Source: Termitidicoccus mucosus | GTDB lineage: Bacteria > Verrucomicrobiota > Verrucomicrobiia > Opitutales > Opitutaceae | Assembly (NCBI RefSeq): GCF_038725785.1 | Contig: NZ_CP109796.1 | Coordinates: forward strand, 6,944,501-7,008,500 | Direction of reading: 5' to 3' | DNA: 64,000 bases | In this document: one piece after another, positions 47,701-52,946 of the stretch | Position numbering within the stretch: the stretch's first letter is position 1 | How the letters are laid out: each line of letters begins with the position of its first letter | The notes under the pieces: model-generated | Told to the model about the DNA's origin: nothing | Seen by the model: only the letters and a program-made list of their open reading frames with translations | Databases searched by the model: none | Translations under genes and position numbers: made by a program

Positions 47701-49636
47701 CCGGCACCAGCCCCTCATCCATCCAGCTGCGCCCGGCAACTGTGGCTACAGTTGCCCATTCACCATCCCCTGTTTTGCGTTCCACCTCGAACCACACCCA
47801 TTCGCTGCCATCGGACTGCCATGTCAATCCAGCTTGGGTCGAGCCTATTGGCCTCGCCTTCAATTCCGTCGGTGCATCCGGCACCTCTGTCCCGCCCAGT
47901 TCATATTTGCCCGCCAGATAACGCTCCACCGCCTGCCGTTCCCCGGCGGAAAGCACATGGTCGTAAATGATGACCTCGGCCATCTCGCCATTGAACTTGG
48001 CTCCACTATAGCCGCTGCCCAAAACCGGGCTCGCAGTCCATGTGATGGTGCCGTTTGCCGTCCTGAAGTGCACTCTGCCGTCAAATCGGCTGACCCACTC
48101 GTCGTTCTTTGCCGACACATTATACAGCCTCCATTGCGTGATGTCAGGAGGAGTTCCGGTATCGTAATAATAGTTGGAATTGCGAGCACCGAAACTTTCA
48201 AGTATCCTTCCATCCTCGTATGGATGCATTGAACCATAAGTGTTGAACTGCCACAATCCCCGACGCTGGCCGGATGCTTCCGCGGAACGCACCAAGATGA
48301 ACACCTCGCCCTCGGAAGCCCCATTCATCAGGTTCGGCAGGTTGAAATACTGGCTTTTGGCCGCGTCGAACTTTATCACCGGCCAGCCGTTCAGGCCAGC
48401 CTCGCCACTCGCCACTTCCGGGCTGTTGCTGGCCGAGGGCGCATTGGCCGAGTTGCCCAAACCAGAATAATCCGTCCAGCTGCCCAGTGGCCCTTCGCTT
48501 AATCCGTCCGGTCGCAGCCACAGACGCATGCCTTCCGTCGGCATCGATGCGCCTGTGATCGACATGGCCACATCCACTTCGTCACTAGACTCGCTCTTCC
48601 CTTTGGGATTTACCGCCGTGACTCGATAAGTGTAACTCGCCCCCGGCACCAGCCCCTCGTCCATCCAGCTGCGGCCTGACACCGTAGCCACCAACGCCCA
48701 TGCACCTGCTTCGGCTTTGCGTTCCACCTCAAAGCGCACCCACTCGTTGCCATTCGACTGCCACGTCAGACCGGCTTGAGTCGAGCCTATCGCACGCACC
48801 TTCAGTTCCGTCGGCGCATCCGGAACCTCTGTTCCCCCCAGTTTGTATTTGCCCGCCAGATAACGCTCCACCGCCTGACGTTCTCCGGCGGAAAGCACAT
48901 GGTCGTAGATGATAACCTCGGCCATCTCGCCGTTGAACTTGGCTCCACTATAGCCGCTGCCCAAAACCGGACTCGCAGTCCATGTGATGGTGCCGTTTGC
49001 CGTCCTGAAATGCATCCTGCCGTTAAATCGGCTGACCCACTCGTCGTTCTTTGCCGACACATTATACAATCTCCATTGCGTGATGTCGGGAGGGGTTCCG
49101 GTGTCGTAATAATAGTTGGAATTGCGAACACCGAAACTTTCAAATATCCTTCCATCCTCGTATGGATGCATTGAACCGTAGGTGTTGAACTGCCACAACC
49201 CCCGGCGCTGGCCGGACGCCTCCGCCGACCTAACCAGGATGAACACCTCGCCCTCGGTCGCCCCGCTCATCACATTCGGCAGTTGCAGATACTGGCTCTG
49301 GGTCGCGTCAAATCCCACCACCGGAAATTCATTCAATCCGGCCGCCCTCACTTCGGGACGGTTGTTCGCGCCTGGCTGGGCGGCATGATTGGCATTCCCC
49401 GATTGGTCCTGCCACTGTTCCATACGCCCCTCGGCATCGGCCACGATGCCGGCATCGGCTTTCAGCCACAGGCGCATGCCCTCCTGCGGAAGTGATTGCG
49501 CCGCCAAAGGCAAACTCAATGCCGCAATAAAAAATGCCGCGCATCGGCAAAGCAATCCGGACAACGGGACACGCGCCTTTGCGCCGTCGGCTGCATGTCT
49601 GACGAAAGGAGGGTGGATTTTGAACGATGCCTTCAT
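29714..49636 (-). CDS. Giant Sec-exported LamG/FN3 adhesin with RHS/YD-repeat toxin core
   Basis: The start at 49636 (MKASFKIHPPF...) gives a signal peptide with core LLCRCAAFFIAALSLPLAAQ; 6,640 aa. Modules in order: nine LamG-type lectin folds each followed by FN3 (about residues 40-2,760, the first six nearly identical); chitobiase-C-type repeats and a PA14-like domain (about 2,770-3,070); a series of FN3/Ig-like, CARDB-like and carboxypeptidase-regulatory-like domains; a proline- and Cys-Asp-rich linker (about 4,800-4,880); then many YD/RHS repeats (from about 4,920), closing with YDPVLGRWINRDPIEEEGGE and NAVDAIGL, the canonical RHS end. The last 200 residues are a variable tip with AT-rich codons, rich in Gly, Tyr and beta-prone segments, without a known toxin motif. 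RHS shells encapsulate and deliver C-terminal toxins. It is in one operon with other giant proteins and is followed by a putative immunity gene. Confidence 0.85.
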   Translation of the reverse strand: MKASFKIHPPFVRHAADGAKARVPLSGLLCRCAAFFIAALSLPLAAQSLPQEGMRLWLKADAGIVADAEGRMEQWQDQSGNANHAAQPGANNRPEVRAAGLNEFPVVGFDATQSQYLQLPNVMSGATEGEVFILVRSAEASGQRRGLWQFNTYGSMHPYEDGRIFESFGVRNSNYYYDTGTPPDITQWRLYNVSAKNDEWVSRFNGRMHFRTANGTITWTASPVLGSGYSGAKFNGEMAEVIIYDHVLSAGERQAVERYLAGKYKLGGTEVPDAPTELKVRAIGSTQAGLTWQSNGNEWVRFEVERKAEAGAWALVATVSGRSWMDEGLVPGASYTYRVTAVNPKGKSESSDEVDVAMSITGASMPTEGMRLWLRPDGLSEGPLGSWTDYSGLGNSANAPSASNSPEVASGEAGLNGWPVIKFDAAKSQYFNLPNLMNGASEGEVFILVRSAEASGQRRGLWQFNTYGSMHPYEDGRILESFGARNSNYYYDTGTPPDITQWRLYNVSAKNDEWVSRFDGRVHFRTANGTITWTASPVLGSGYSGAKFNGEMAEVIIYDHVLSAGERQAVERYLAGKYELGGTEVPDAPTELKARPIGSTQAGLTWQSDGSEWVWFEVERKTGDGEWATVATVAGRSWMDEGLVPGMSYTYRVTAINPNGKSEPSDEVDVAMSTTGASMPMEGMRLWLRPDGLVDGPLGSWTDNSGAGNSANAPAASNSPEVVSGAAGLNGWPVVKFDAAKSQYLNLPNLMNGASAGEVFILVRSAEASGQRRGLWQFNTYGSMHPYEDGRIFESFGVRNSNYYYDTGTPPDITQWRLYNVSAKNDEWVSRFDGRMHFRTANGTITWTASPVLGSGYSGAKFNGEMAEVIIYDHVLSAGERQAVERYLAGKYELGGTEVPDAPAELKARSIGSTQAGLTWQSDGDEWTWFEVDRKTGDGEWATVATVAGHSWMDEGLTAGASYSYRVVAVNPNGKGESSNEASITMPDISASMPTVGMRLWLRPDGLADGPLGSWTDYSGLGNTANAPSANNSPEVVSGEVGLNGWPVVKFDAAKSQYLNLPNLMNGATEGEVFILVRSAEASGQRRSLWTFGTNASLYPYSDGSVHEGFGVPSSNLNNTGMPPDITQWRLYNVSAKNGEWISRFDGSVHFRVTGKTVGWNSGPVLGGGYNYSYGNLYFNGEMAEIIIYDHVLSAGERQAVERYLADKYELGGTEVPDAPTELKARSIGSTQAGLTWQSDGGEWVWFEVERKTTGGDWAVVTTVSGRSWMDEGLTAGASYSYRVVAVNPNGKSEPGDEADVVMPTDGSSMPTVGIRLWLRPDGLADGPLGSWTDYSGLGNSANAPSANNSPEVVSGEAGLNGWPVVKFDATKNQYLNLPNLMNGAAEGEVFILVRSAEASGQRRSLWTLGSYASMYPYSDGSVHESFGIPNYSLNNMGVPPDITQWRLYNVSAKNGEWISRFDGSVHFRVTDKTVGWSSSPVLGGGYNYSYGNLYFNGEMAEVIIYDHVLSAGERQAVERYLAGKYELGGTGMPDAPTELKARSIGSTQAGLTWQSDGGEWVWFEVERKTAGGDWAVVTTVAGRSWMDEGLTPGASYRYRVVAVNPNGKSEPSHEADVAMPTDGSSMPTVGMRLWLRPDGLSEGPLGSWTDYSGLGNSANAPSANNSPEVVSGEAGLNGWPVVKFDATKSQYLNLPNLMNGTAEGEVFILVRSAEASGQRRSLWTLGSYASMYPYSDGSVHESFGIPNYSLNNMGVPPDIRQWRLYNVSAKNGEWISRFDGSVHFRVTDKTVGWSSSPILGGGYNYSYGNLYFSGEMAEVIIYDHVLSAEERQAVERYLVNKYNHLTPDVPPVPVNLQAAALSSTQASVSWDSATETRIGEYYVLERKTGAEDYVHLADIFRGRVWLDTGLVSGETYTYRIKTANASGESDWSDEASVTMPDGGATMPVSGLRLWLRADRGIGNDPLSVSRWRDQSGRGNDAEVLSGAAPRQVADGAGERLALQFTSTTSAMGIPSKFMKDAGTGALYVVLNPDPQTTRRKVLQIEANGGLYYPSDATQGITDDFGRSGQPVSVSIPSNWTMSNTWRAYRVESSGNGWAAWLDGMKLGEASGEANFEGSTSIGGNSWTGRIAEILVYDRVLSEEENAALDARLRERYWAESENAPTGLTAQALGERLVRLAWSTVPGDANVYEIERRLSPSGGWIKIAEATRASVWLDGTAGPATAYDYRVRLRQPAISSWSGEASVTTPAPVDVSGVATEGLKLWLRADAGVEGQPAIQRWIDQSGNGYHLSQPNPAQQPGLAQGDQGELAVLFAGAGQQMPSTHRPLSSSSPSGDLFVVVRSPSATRARAWSVTQSAGTYYPNHADAGSILDSFGRSGAEYAVPVPEGQPLADTWRLYETSAGADDWAVRLDGGLLVRIPNGKTYFYNGYVEIGQGQWKGEIAEVLLYDRVLPSGERHALELYLSGKYQLQPAGAPPDPGGLRGQSVDAAKIMLAWDAPEEWRPGIEYVIERQSPASPDEWQIIGAIENATSFLDSGLEPGIAYSYRLSARNFAGISDPCAPVSVTTVSPSETAFPTENILWWLRADAGIPGATSVGIWHDQGSRAWHADQATLASRPLVATASLNGRPTVLFDAPNHAVTPFTQWKTDTTRGEIFTLARIESPALGELSGRWTRIHILPVNDAWSIRAAGREIARLPDWRAFFGNGSTLAYSSGLRELAEFIIFDRALSDGERMTVDAYLENKYAWDGASVRFTPAPGLHAAPLSVSLGASSANPGVIIRYTLDGAEPQPASPVYTAPIAITQSTRIRARAWVDGVAGDEADGLFSIGLPEPAIRDGSGLWAEYCALPDFLENSNYARIDARLDFKGGSSLYMSPLPWNQPLTVRWSGVLMPRFTEPHTLHLDVQNGVKVWLGGDLVIDEPGETGRRDLAIPFQGAAGQPVPVVIEYSKPANTPHYLSLSWSGLSFARNIIPAAFLHSGRDFNTTLATPTATPLSGQLLYGGTVRINPPSGSQVRYTLDGSIPGPLSPLYLEPVTLQQAAAIKARAYRDGYNPGGMMVERYAMDNTGPVLAALQFDQVPVPAVIASRSGVFSIDAQDTAGVARVEFFLDGQLMQTATKPLSGNRYGWTADFSHVPDGGHTLRIIAHDKLGLAGAPFEQAFTLAYPAPAAPVITKPLTGTLVGNPRVEVRGTAEPNATVHVFLQPQGQSASEAVSVKAAGDGAFISYVTLVEGLQTLTARATNRTGTPGPFSTPVSVTVDLTRPGQPLALDARSQPDGRIALVWRAPAEGRPLGYHIYRIDGDVYPAGGSVASATRITSARVSSNNSSYSDRPPADGTYSYAITSVAKIGADEVEGEPSAWAHALSDRIKPSVTQLVWRSVDTPSLDGTFGAGRMGVEFTVSEDLATAPEFSLQTTGGKPQPVSLRETAPRAYAGEITWLPSEVNGPILPSFRGIDPSGNAGTVIENAASAWLDTTAPAVVGLTRIQRTGEGEAIEETEDTPAIRNLPAPVTIGWLAELNEAAQGTPNFYALLTGGSQARQPLLAEVSAADASGRLWQIWHALPGDAGAEQAELLKLQCQTVDELGNEGGEFLVPAEYQIYTSQLPPLATPAHVTARARPAGRVELEWETVPGAIGYSIQTAFAATPDTTPGDAAFADLARVEGATAYAHTPANDGLWFYRVASIRRVADDEGLSAWSEPVMARSDRVPPPSPVNLQSASASNGVSVSWSAPAGGLEDVAHYALYRGTVSTASLSSLQPVATSVARTSTWTVDVNPDGGHPWYHLVSVDAAGNVSAPAVVFWEAGVMPVRRLTLTHETGGSPVLVWEPVPASVYDGFRVAVDGGEPAPGLLPATAATWTDTGYADGARLYTVQTVGAEFTQSRSIELPALGISIPQSASLRRGLVNRIPVELRNHSGGAIKGVSLSLEIDGRVFAAEGAHEIPAGEAMQIPVIAGGGWQAATVLPARIRVSVIPQANVETKLVRDGSLAVHPGTLTTSLEVTNLVRGGQGKVVVTIGNPGDEPVDIEIGRNYGRAVSGEARIRLVDDEGREWGVIPLHTGGTLEETALPGGIVVVRIAPGHSWTSSAYTLPVPLDTPAFLTARLEIDAAYYAREDAARSIKLPGFGAAVRQSTRESDLVAEITGIAPRLSHGDVPVRIDGLATWRANGAPAAATTLILFMERGGYRYREKIVTGLDGAFTHTLPADPLNRGGRYAVWAQAEGIEGRPAVTEEFVIRRVAASPSAFNVRVPRHYTQTSTWQVASGFDNPVANVRLEPVDPVPAGIGLTLPAPVSLASTQTKNLAVTLRGTDTAPDSGVIRLRVVSDDPEGGAAPVEWTQVELRYEWIASSGVLNAAPGSVQLGVIPGGFDSALVTFSNTGYGKLSNLTLDLVPLVEGGAVPAWLRLQGGDAWASLDIGEKREVSLSARAPDTPVAADEVHWVKIRAQSPGLGYAVEVPVEVVLSPEGKGRASIHVVDPWYQLPPEPGQSNPSYDGLPGASVQLQKENSTGQYVLDTLTLATNGLGEVYFDDLPAGRYRLRVSAPKHTTHTGMVVIKPGINHQEQVALDYEPVSITWNVKEVTIQDEYDIEIMAEFETHVPVPVVVVNPTQIRIPSTLRPGQEFLSEVRISNHGLIAADALTLTVPADPYFEIEYEPLPSSRLEAGQEIRLGVRVRVIDTPWKLKDEAAAPQAAPMALAAGAAAASAGGSDCGSWVGPSVIGYTYQCINGILYRRAIYSYLTSSWGPCPPGDGGGGGPVVIFPPGGGAPRGDDDGWGNGFGAGSTVDQSSGGGGGNGNNNPGDPRPPNPPPPDVDCPPPPPPPPPPKCPDPENPECDEECTEPNPEDCDKECDKPNPEDCDKDPPCKEESGNTNPSASRREPAGSWVDLASRQYLDAATDLRIPIPGGDFMVRRDYAGLRWRLHVAEGLQFAEDTLAGRYVIVAGEAYFKATVTAPGTPNPRTGDDSITPLPVPAETVTAGVYVSSGNRSRRIVKNADGTWQWLSGTGGERHYDAAGRFIRAIRRGRLWTTCEYEDGEPRIARLKDATGRVFLTMTGTPGRGVVTLRDHADREIAYTWTESGRLVSYVNVMGRETTYAYGRYGEMLSKTRPGGITTTVTYTDVGEKIQPGAAEIPVPGVPNPMYAPVYVEAVTDAEGRAMRFHYSYDQASRTYYARVVTRAGLMSEKWFDAAGTLMQWKKNGELMFTYAQKDDVATHTYKGRAVRDQLDARGNVIRSTPLAGDATPEIFEYDPVLNKRTRRVGPDGVETRWSYDANGNLLRMEEASGTPLARVTAHTYHPGTNLRASTTDALGRVTTFAYNALGLLVRETAPDGAVTLRDYDTLGRETLLTDALGGQIRYEYDASGHVIRETDALGVQTRRVYDEAGRLVEVREGLSPDAPDGTTAGRVTRHRYDLLGNRVETSRVSLDSDGVTEVAEVVERIAYDADDRVVSRWTHTAGLEEYAYDGQGRLIRARRPTPAGGTVDELSAYDAAGNRIARTWHIETSDAAEIAGTVLPPAEKWDYDGEGRVLTHTVGKGTAHEIVTHYAYDAAGRQTEALVLAQSQSGSGVPPFPESATTAYKYDLLGRMIETSGDRQPRVVTTYDALDRVLTETDALGDVTAYVYDDASHQVIQKRNGRVVATTTYDLLGRVVAEADALGHTQRTRYDALGRATHVSVTAASHPANWWEIPAQLLELRAYEWHGGLASVARPSAGGDAVESYDYDVFGRQTAVTLPTGATIATAYGAGDQPVQITHPGVGGLPSSSETRTYSAVLPSLLVASADRAGVQTLYTHDGLGRVLTATQADMETRMVYDAPGRVVEETIVDSSGVAHTRALRDYDAWGQLVKVTRDDPRDSSVPARVTTYVYDHAGRMVSQQGADTYPITYAHDALGRMILMRDGRDSETRWAYDDLGQLATKTYADGSQWSYTYDAAGRLATRTDALGRATAYTHTPAGQLAGVVYENDAPVSFTYDQQGRQLTMTDATGVTTWTHNLLGQPLTEQVGRLGRTLTSAYDALGRRTAVSVDAANPADTWTLNHAYDTAGRLMQITANTGATFRYTYEPGTGRLVSVLSPVHTVTNTYDPVLGYLKQKENKRTSGNAVLSRHVYTVDAFGQRTAVSLEGPYNSGYTYAYNTAGEIVSAAHKNTASRNRAYRFDAIGNREWATEGGTINPGIPEDPAANATAVTHYTANNLNQYTHVGASLATPVSPAHDANGNMTSDGMGRAFAYDEENRLVSVETETTRVAYAYDGLSRRVRRTEFTRANPLATWTQTADRHYLYDGWNVIAEYEGSGGAGDSPVILARTHIWGIDLSNTEQGAGGVGGLLATRENSQMRYYTYDGNGNVSEVLDANGTAQAHYEYDPFGNTTVSTGTWASSNVWRFSTKPFDAASGLYYYGYRFYDPVLGRWINRDPIEEEGGENLYASVANNTINAVDAIGLSAASWLNSQIENVINNIRHQGMYREENNQSVKIGPFAFRLKYGIIGSVSTNKNGDNCVSVSAYARVFGEYKHKWRLPIPVIGPIIGEFVKTVVEPTVGVSGRITCCECSVGGNGEYMVGGSYCRGDVNINLGVKLGLLRIGTDLLYIEGGGYLGAAYSFRRKTWRGTAYAYAMGVLNYDIPGIKYNRRFEYRYGTSVDI
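44100..49490 (-). repeat. Six tandem LamG-FN3 repeats, 940-954 bp each
   Basis: Within the giant RHS gene the block ending GGTEVPDAPTELKARSIGST recurs at about 48.83, 47.89, 46.95, 46.00 and 45.05 kb, and in diverged form at 44.10 kb. Some stretches of over 100 bp are almost unchanged between copies. Two subtypes exist: units 1-3 carry the long TPPDITQWRLYNVSAKNDEW form, while units 4-6 have the SYGNLYFNGEMAEVIIYDH form. Confidence 0.9.
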
Positions 49637-49698
49637 GGGAAAAATTTTCAGGGTTTTATACGGATGGAGTAGAAAACGATGTTTGAGGCATGGGGAGA

Positions 49699-50823
49699 TC
49701 AGCGCCCGCAGCCTCCGCATGGTCCCGCCTTGCGGGTGCGTGGATTTTCCGAGGCGATGATGGCTGATGACGCGCGTCCGGGAGCGCTCGCGTGCCGCGT
49801 CTTTCGCCAGTCCATCCATGCGCGATAACCTCCGGACAGACAGGCCGCCCTTGAGGCGAACCGCGGCGGCAGTTGCCGCCCAATCCATGCCGCGCCGCTT
49901 CCATCAGGAGTCACAAACACAAGCATTTCATCGGCGCCCATCGTATCGATGACTCCGGCAAGCGATGACATGGCGGAGGGGCTTCCCCACGCTTCCGCCA
50001 TTCGCACCACACGCTCGCGCCCGCCTGCCCCGGACTCATCGCCCGCCGGGGAATCCTCCCCCGTTCCCATCAGCACGGTGGTCCATGACCGCCATGCCGG
50101 CATCGACGTCAGGGTGCCTGCCGATATGAATGCCATCCCGTCATCGGGCCTTCCCGCCCGCTTCCACGCGGCTTCCCCGCCGGCCAAAACCCGGATTTTC
50201 GTCCACTTGAACTTTTCCCTCAACCTGCCCGCTTCCAGCAGCGCAGCGTCATCCCCAAAGCCAGCCCCCACCAGCAACAGCTCGGGGTCGGCGCCAAAAC
50301 CGCGCCCCTCGGCGGCAAGGCGCAGCGGAATCGATCCGGAAATGGGCGCCTGCCGCTGCGATTGAAGATCCCTCGCATCCACTATTATGATCTTTTTACC
50401 ACGCTGGCGAACAGCCGCCCATTCCGTGGAGTCCATCAACCAATTATCCGAATAAACCACTCCCTCAAAAAACACTTTGAAAACCTGTCCGGAGGCGTTT
50501 CCTGTCAATGTCAGCCGGGCTTCCACGGTGAACGGTCCCGGCTCCTTGCCTTGGTAGGCAAATGACACGCGCCCGTCGCGCGAGACGACATCCGATTTAA
50601 GTGTCAGGCAGGTGCAGGAGCTGTCGAACTGGATTATCCCCTCTTGGGCCAGTCTTGCCGGCAATGACTGTTCAAAAACAACCGACTGGTTGACCGGGAC
50701 CGCCCCCATGTTGACCAGCATGGCCGGCGGCTCGGATGGAGCGGTGGCAGCCTGCGCGTGACAGAAGAAAAGGCCGGCCAGCCCGGGGATCAAAAGAGAA
50801 CGAATATGCGGTGGCATGGTCAT
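49699..50823 (-). CDS. Secreted DUF1573-like / rhodanese-like protein
   Basis: The start is the ATG at 50823, with GAGGAG 8 nt upstream; the Shine-Dalgarno overlaps the end of the preceding gene. The product is 374 aa with a signal peptide (IRSLLIPGLAGLFFCHAQAA). Residues about 30-110 resemble DUF1573 (VVFEQSLPARLAQEGIIQFD, then SSCTCLTL). Two rhodanese-like segments follow: IIIVDARDLQ to VLAGGEAAWKRAG, and EMLVFVTPDG to LSGGYRAWMDWR. In both, the expected catalytic Cys loop is replaced (LLLVGAGFG, VFVTPDGSG), so sulfur transfer is unlikely and a binding role is possible. It lies 63 bp before the giant RHS gene start and is probably cotranscribed with it. Confidence 0.7.
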   Translation of the reverse strand: MTMPPHIRSLLIPGLAGLFFCHAQAATAPSEPPAMLVNMGAVPVNQSVVFEQSLPARLAQEGIIQFDSSCTCLTLKSDVVSRDGRVSFAYQGKEPGPFTVEARLTLTGNASGQVFKVFFEGVVYSDNWLMDSTEWAAVRQRGKKIIIVDARDLQSQRQAPISGSIPLRLAAEGRGFGADPELLLVGAGFGDDAALLEAGRLREKFKWTKIRVLAGGEAAWKRAGRPDDGMAFISAGTLTSMPAWRSWTTVLMGTGEDSPAGDESGAGGRERVVRMAEAWGSPSAMSSLAGVIDTMGADEMLVFVTPDGSGAAWIGRQLPPRFASRAACLSGGYRAWMDWRKTRHASAPGRASSAIIASENPRTRKAGPCGGCGR

Positions 50824-50828
50824 GGGGT

Positions 50829-52931
50829 TTACTCCTCGGAATCCTCGCGGGTGACGATCAGGCGCAATGCACGCGCCCCGGTATTTCCTTCGACCGGACG
50901 TTCCTCCACCCAAAGCCATTCGTCCGTCATCCCGGTCAGGCCGGGAAGATCGGAGACTGCTTTTTCAGCAGCGCCAGCGGCCGGATGCCAGGTGAAAAAG
51001 TCATCGGTGACTTCCACCCGAATGCGCAGACTCGGGTCATCCGAACGCAACCGATAACGCAAGGCCAGATGCGGTTGGTCGTCGCGAATGAGGATTTCAG
51101 GCTGCGGCTGGACGGTCAGCACGCCGGAGCGCGGGTCGGTGTCCATCGCGTATTCCAGCAGATTGGTCAGTCCGTCATGGTCGGGATCAACCTCGGGACC
51201 GATGATGGCTGGATCAATGACTCCCGGCCAGTTTCGCCCGACCCATGCGTTCCAATCCCATATCAATGAGGAGGCTTCTTTGACTTGAATCCCGATGGCT
51301 CGGAAGACCGATGCCAGCCCGTCAGAAGCCATGAACCGCAGGGAATACGGTCCCTCCTGTCCGGCCAAAGGACGCCAGTTCAATGTGCCGGACGAATCGG
51401 ACGCGGGAGTGTAGGAAGCCCCGGCGGGCAGTTCAGGCGCGGTGATGCGGACCGCGTCACCATCCGCGTCCATTGCCGTTACTTGGAGCGTGAGCAGTCG
51501 GCCCGCCTCGATTGTGAGCGCATTCGTGTCCGGCATGAACTGCAAGACCGGCGGTGTGTTTTCGGACGGCGCCGCGCCGGACAGAACGGCATTATACCGG
51601 TGCGTCTCCTGCTTTTGTGTGTCGAAGAGGTTGAGATGCAGCTGCCATCCGCCCGCAGGCTGGTAGGTTTTGGAAATCCATGCATTTTGCGGAAGCAGGC
51701 GCTTGCCGTCGGAGCGGGTGACTTTGGCCGTGGCCCACGTGGAGGCTTCCAGCGGAATTTTGGCGTAAAACAACGTTCCCGCAACCTCGTCGGCGGCCAC
51801 CATGACCGCATCGCCATTCAGCGTGTAGGACAAACGGGAATCCCCCGCGCGCAGCGTGATGACATCCGTGCTCAAAACGGCATTGTCCGACTCGAAAACA
51901 CGCGCCGTGCCGGTGTCCGCCGTAAAACTCTCCACGGCCAGGTAATCATCCAAGGCATCGCGCCCGGGCAAATCCACGCGCACTCTGCCGACAAGCCGGC
52001 GGACCATGGGATCGTCGCCTTGCACCAGTGAAGTCAAGGCTCCGCCCAGTTTGTCCGCATGGGTCACCGTCCCGTGAACCCGAGTGAAACGTCCCGCAAG
52101 CGAGGATACCAGCGACCAGTAAGCCATTGCGCTGCCGTGCGGCCCGATATTGCCCAGATCGGCCAGCAAGCTGCTCGAAAAATCCTTCCCGTTCACCTGG
52201 CAGCCGGTGATCCTGAAATCAATCAGCAGTCCCAAATCGTTCGACACGATCTCGGGCTGGTTGGATTCCACCTTGACGTTTTGCGCGGTCGCCCATGCGG
52301 ACTGATTGACCACGCGGAGTCCGAAAACCGCAGGCTCCGATGCCTCCGGCTCCGTTGTCATGGGATGGTCGCCCACCATGTCGCCCGGCAGAAAATACTG
52401 GAGAAGCAGGTCGGGCATCGGGCGCACCTGTATCTCCTCCGGCTGCATTTCCACATGCCTGACTGATGTCCCGATGCGATATGAAAGCGTCGCGCCCACC
52501 ATGTAACGCAAGCCATCGGGCTGTTCTCCGGCCGCCCCCGGCGCGGGTATCATGAGGTAAACCGCCTCGCGGGTATGATCCGCCGGAATCGTTCCGTCCG
52601 TGGACGGATTCCAAGAGTCGTCCTTGAGCCGGACAAAAAAGAGCGCGCCCTCGGGCTCGTCGCCAGGCGTGGCATAGGCGACGGCCTCCCCGTCCGCATT
52701 GCGAAACCAGAGAGTGACGGCAAAATCCTCAATGGGCTGCGCCAGCCCGTTGCTGATGGCCAGCGTGCCCTCGAACGCCTGGCGCTCCAAGGTCAACCGC
52801 TGGCTGAGCTTGATTGTCACCCGGGCGCACAGGGGCTCGGCGGCATGAACAACCGATCCGCCGCAGAGGGAAAAAAGCATTGCAGCCAGGCAGGGGAGCC
52901 AAACGTTTGAAAGGGGGTTGGAATGGTTCAT
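50829..52931 (-). CDS. Large secreted protein with Ig-like domain and calcium-repeat tail
   Basis: 700 aa from the ATG at 52931, with a signal peptide (WLPCLAAMLFSLCGGSVVHA). The N-terminal 300 residues are beta-rich with no named domain. Residues about 460-555 are an Ig-like putative domain (NTPPVLQFMPDTNALTIEAG to PYSLRFMASDG). Near residue 600 is DPDHDGLTNLLEYAMDTDPR, a calcium-binding thrombospondin-type-3-like motif common in Verrucomicrobiota exported proteins. It follows the LamG protein by 15 bp and precedes the DUF1573/rhodanese-like gene by 5 bp, so the operon is clear. It may assist or accompany the giant proteins at the cell surface. Confidence 0.75.
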   Translation of the reverse strand: MNHSNPLSNVWLPCLAAMLFSLCGGSVVHAAEPLCARVTIKLSQRLTLERQAFEGTLAISNGLAQPIEDFAVTLWFRNADGEAVAYATPGDEPEGALFFVRLKDDSWNPSTDGTIPADHTREAVYLMIPAPGAAGEQPDGLRYMVGATLSYRIGTSVRHVEMQPEEIQVRPMPDLLLQYFLPGDMVGDHPMTTEPEASEPAVFGLRVVNQSAWATAQNVKVESNQPEIVSNDLGLLIDFRITGCQVNGKDFSSSLLADLGNIGPHGSAMAYWSLVSSLAGRFTRVHGTVTHADKLGGALTSLVQGDDPMVRRLVGRVRVDLPGRDALDDYLAVESFTADTGTARVFESDNAVLSTDVITLRAGDSRLSYTLNGDAVMVAADEVAGTLFYAKIPLEASTWATAKVTRSDGKRLLPQNAWISKTYQPAGGWQLHLNLFDTQKQETHRYNAVLSGAAPSENTPPVLQFMPDTNALTIEAGRLLTLQVTAMDADGDAVRITAPELPAGASYTPASDSSGTLNWRPLAGQEGPYSLRFMASDGLASVFRAIGIQVKEASSLIWDWNAWVGRNWPGVIDPAIIGPEVDPDHDGLTNLLEYAMDTDPRSGVLTVQPQPEILIRDDQPHLALRYRLRSDDPSLRIRVEVTDDFFTWHPAAGAAEKAVSDLPGLTGMTDEWLWVEERPVEGNTGARALRLIVTREDSEE

Positions 52932-52946
52932 GGTAGTGGCGCTCCT

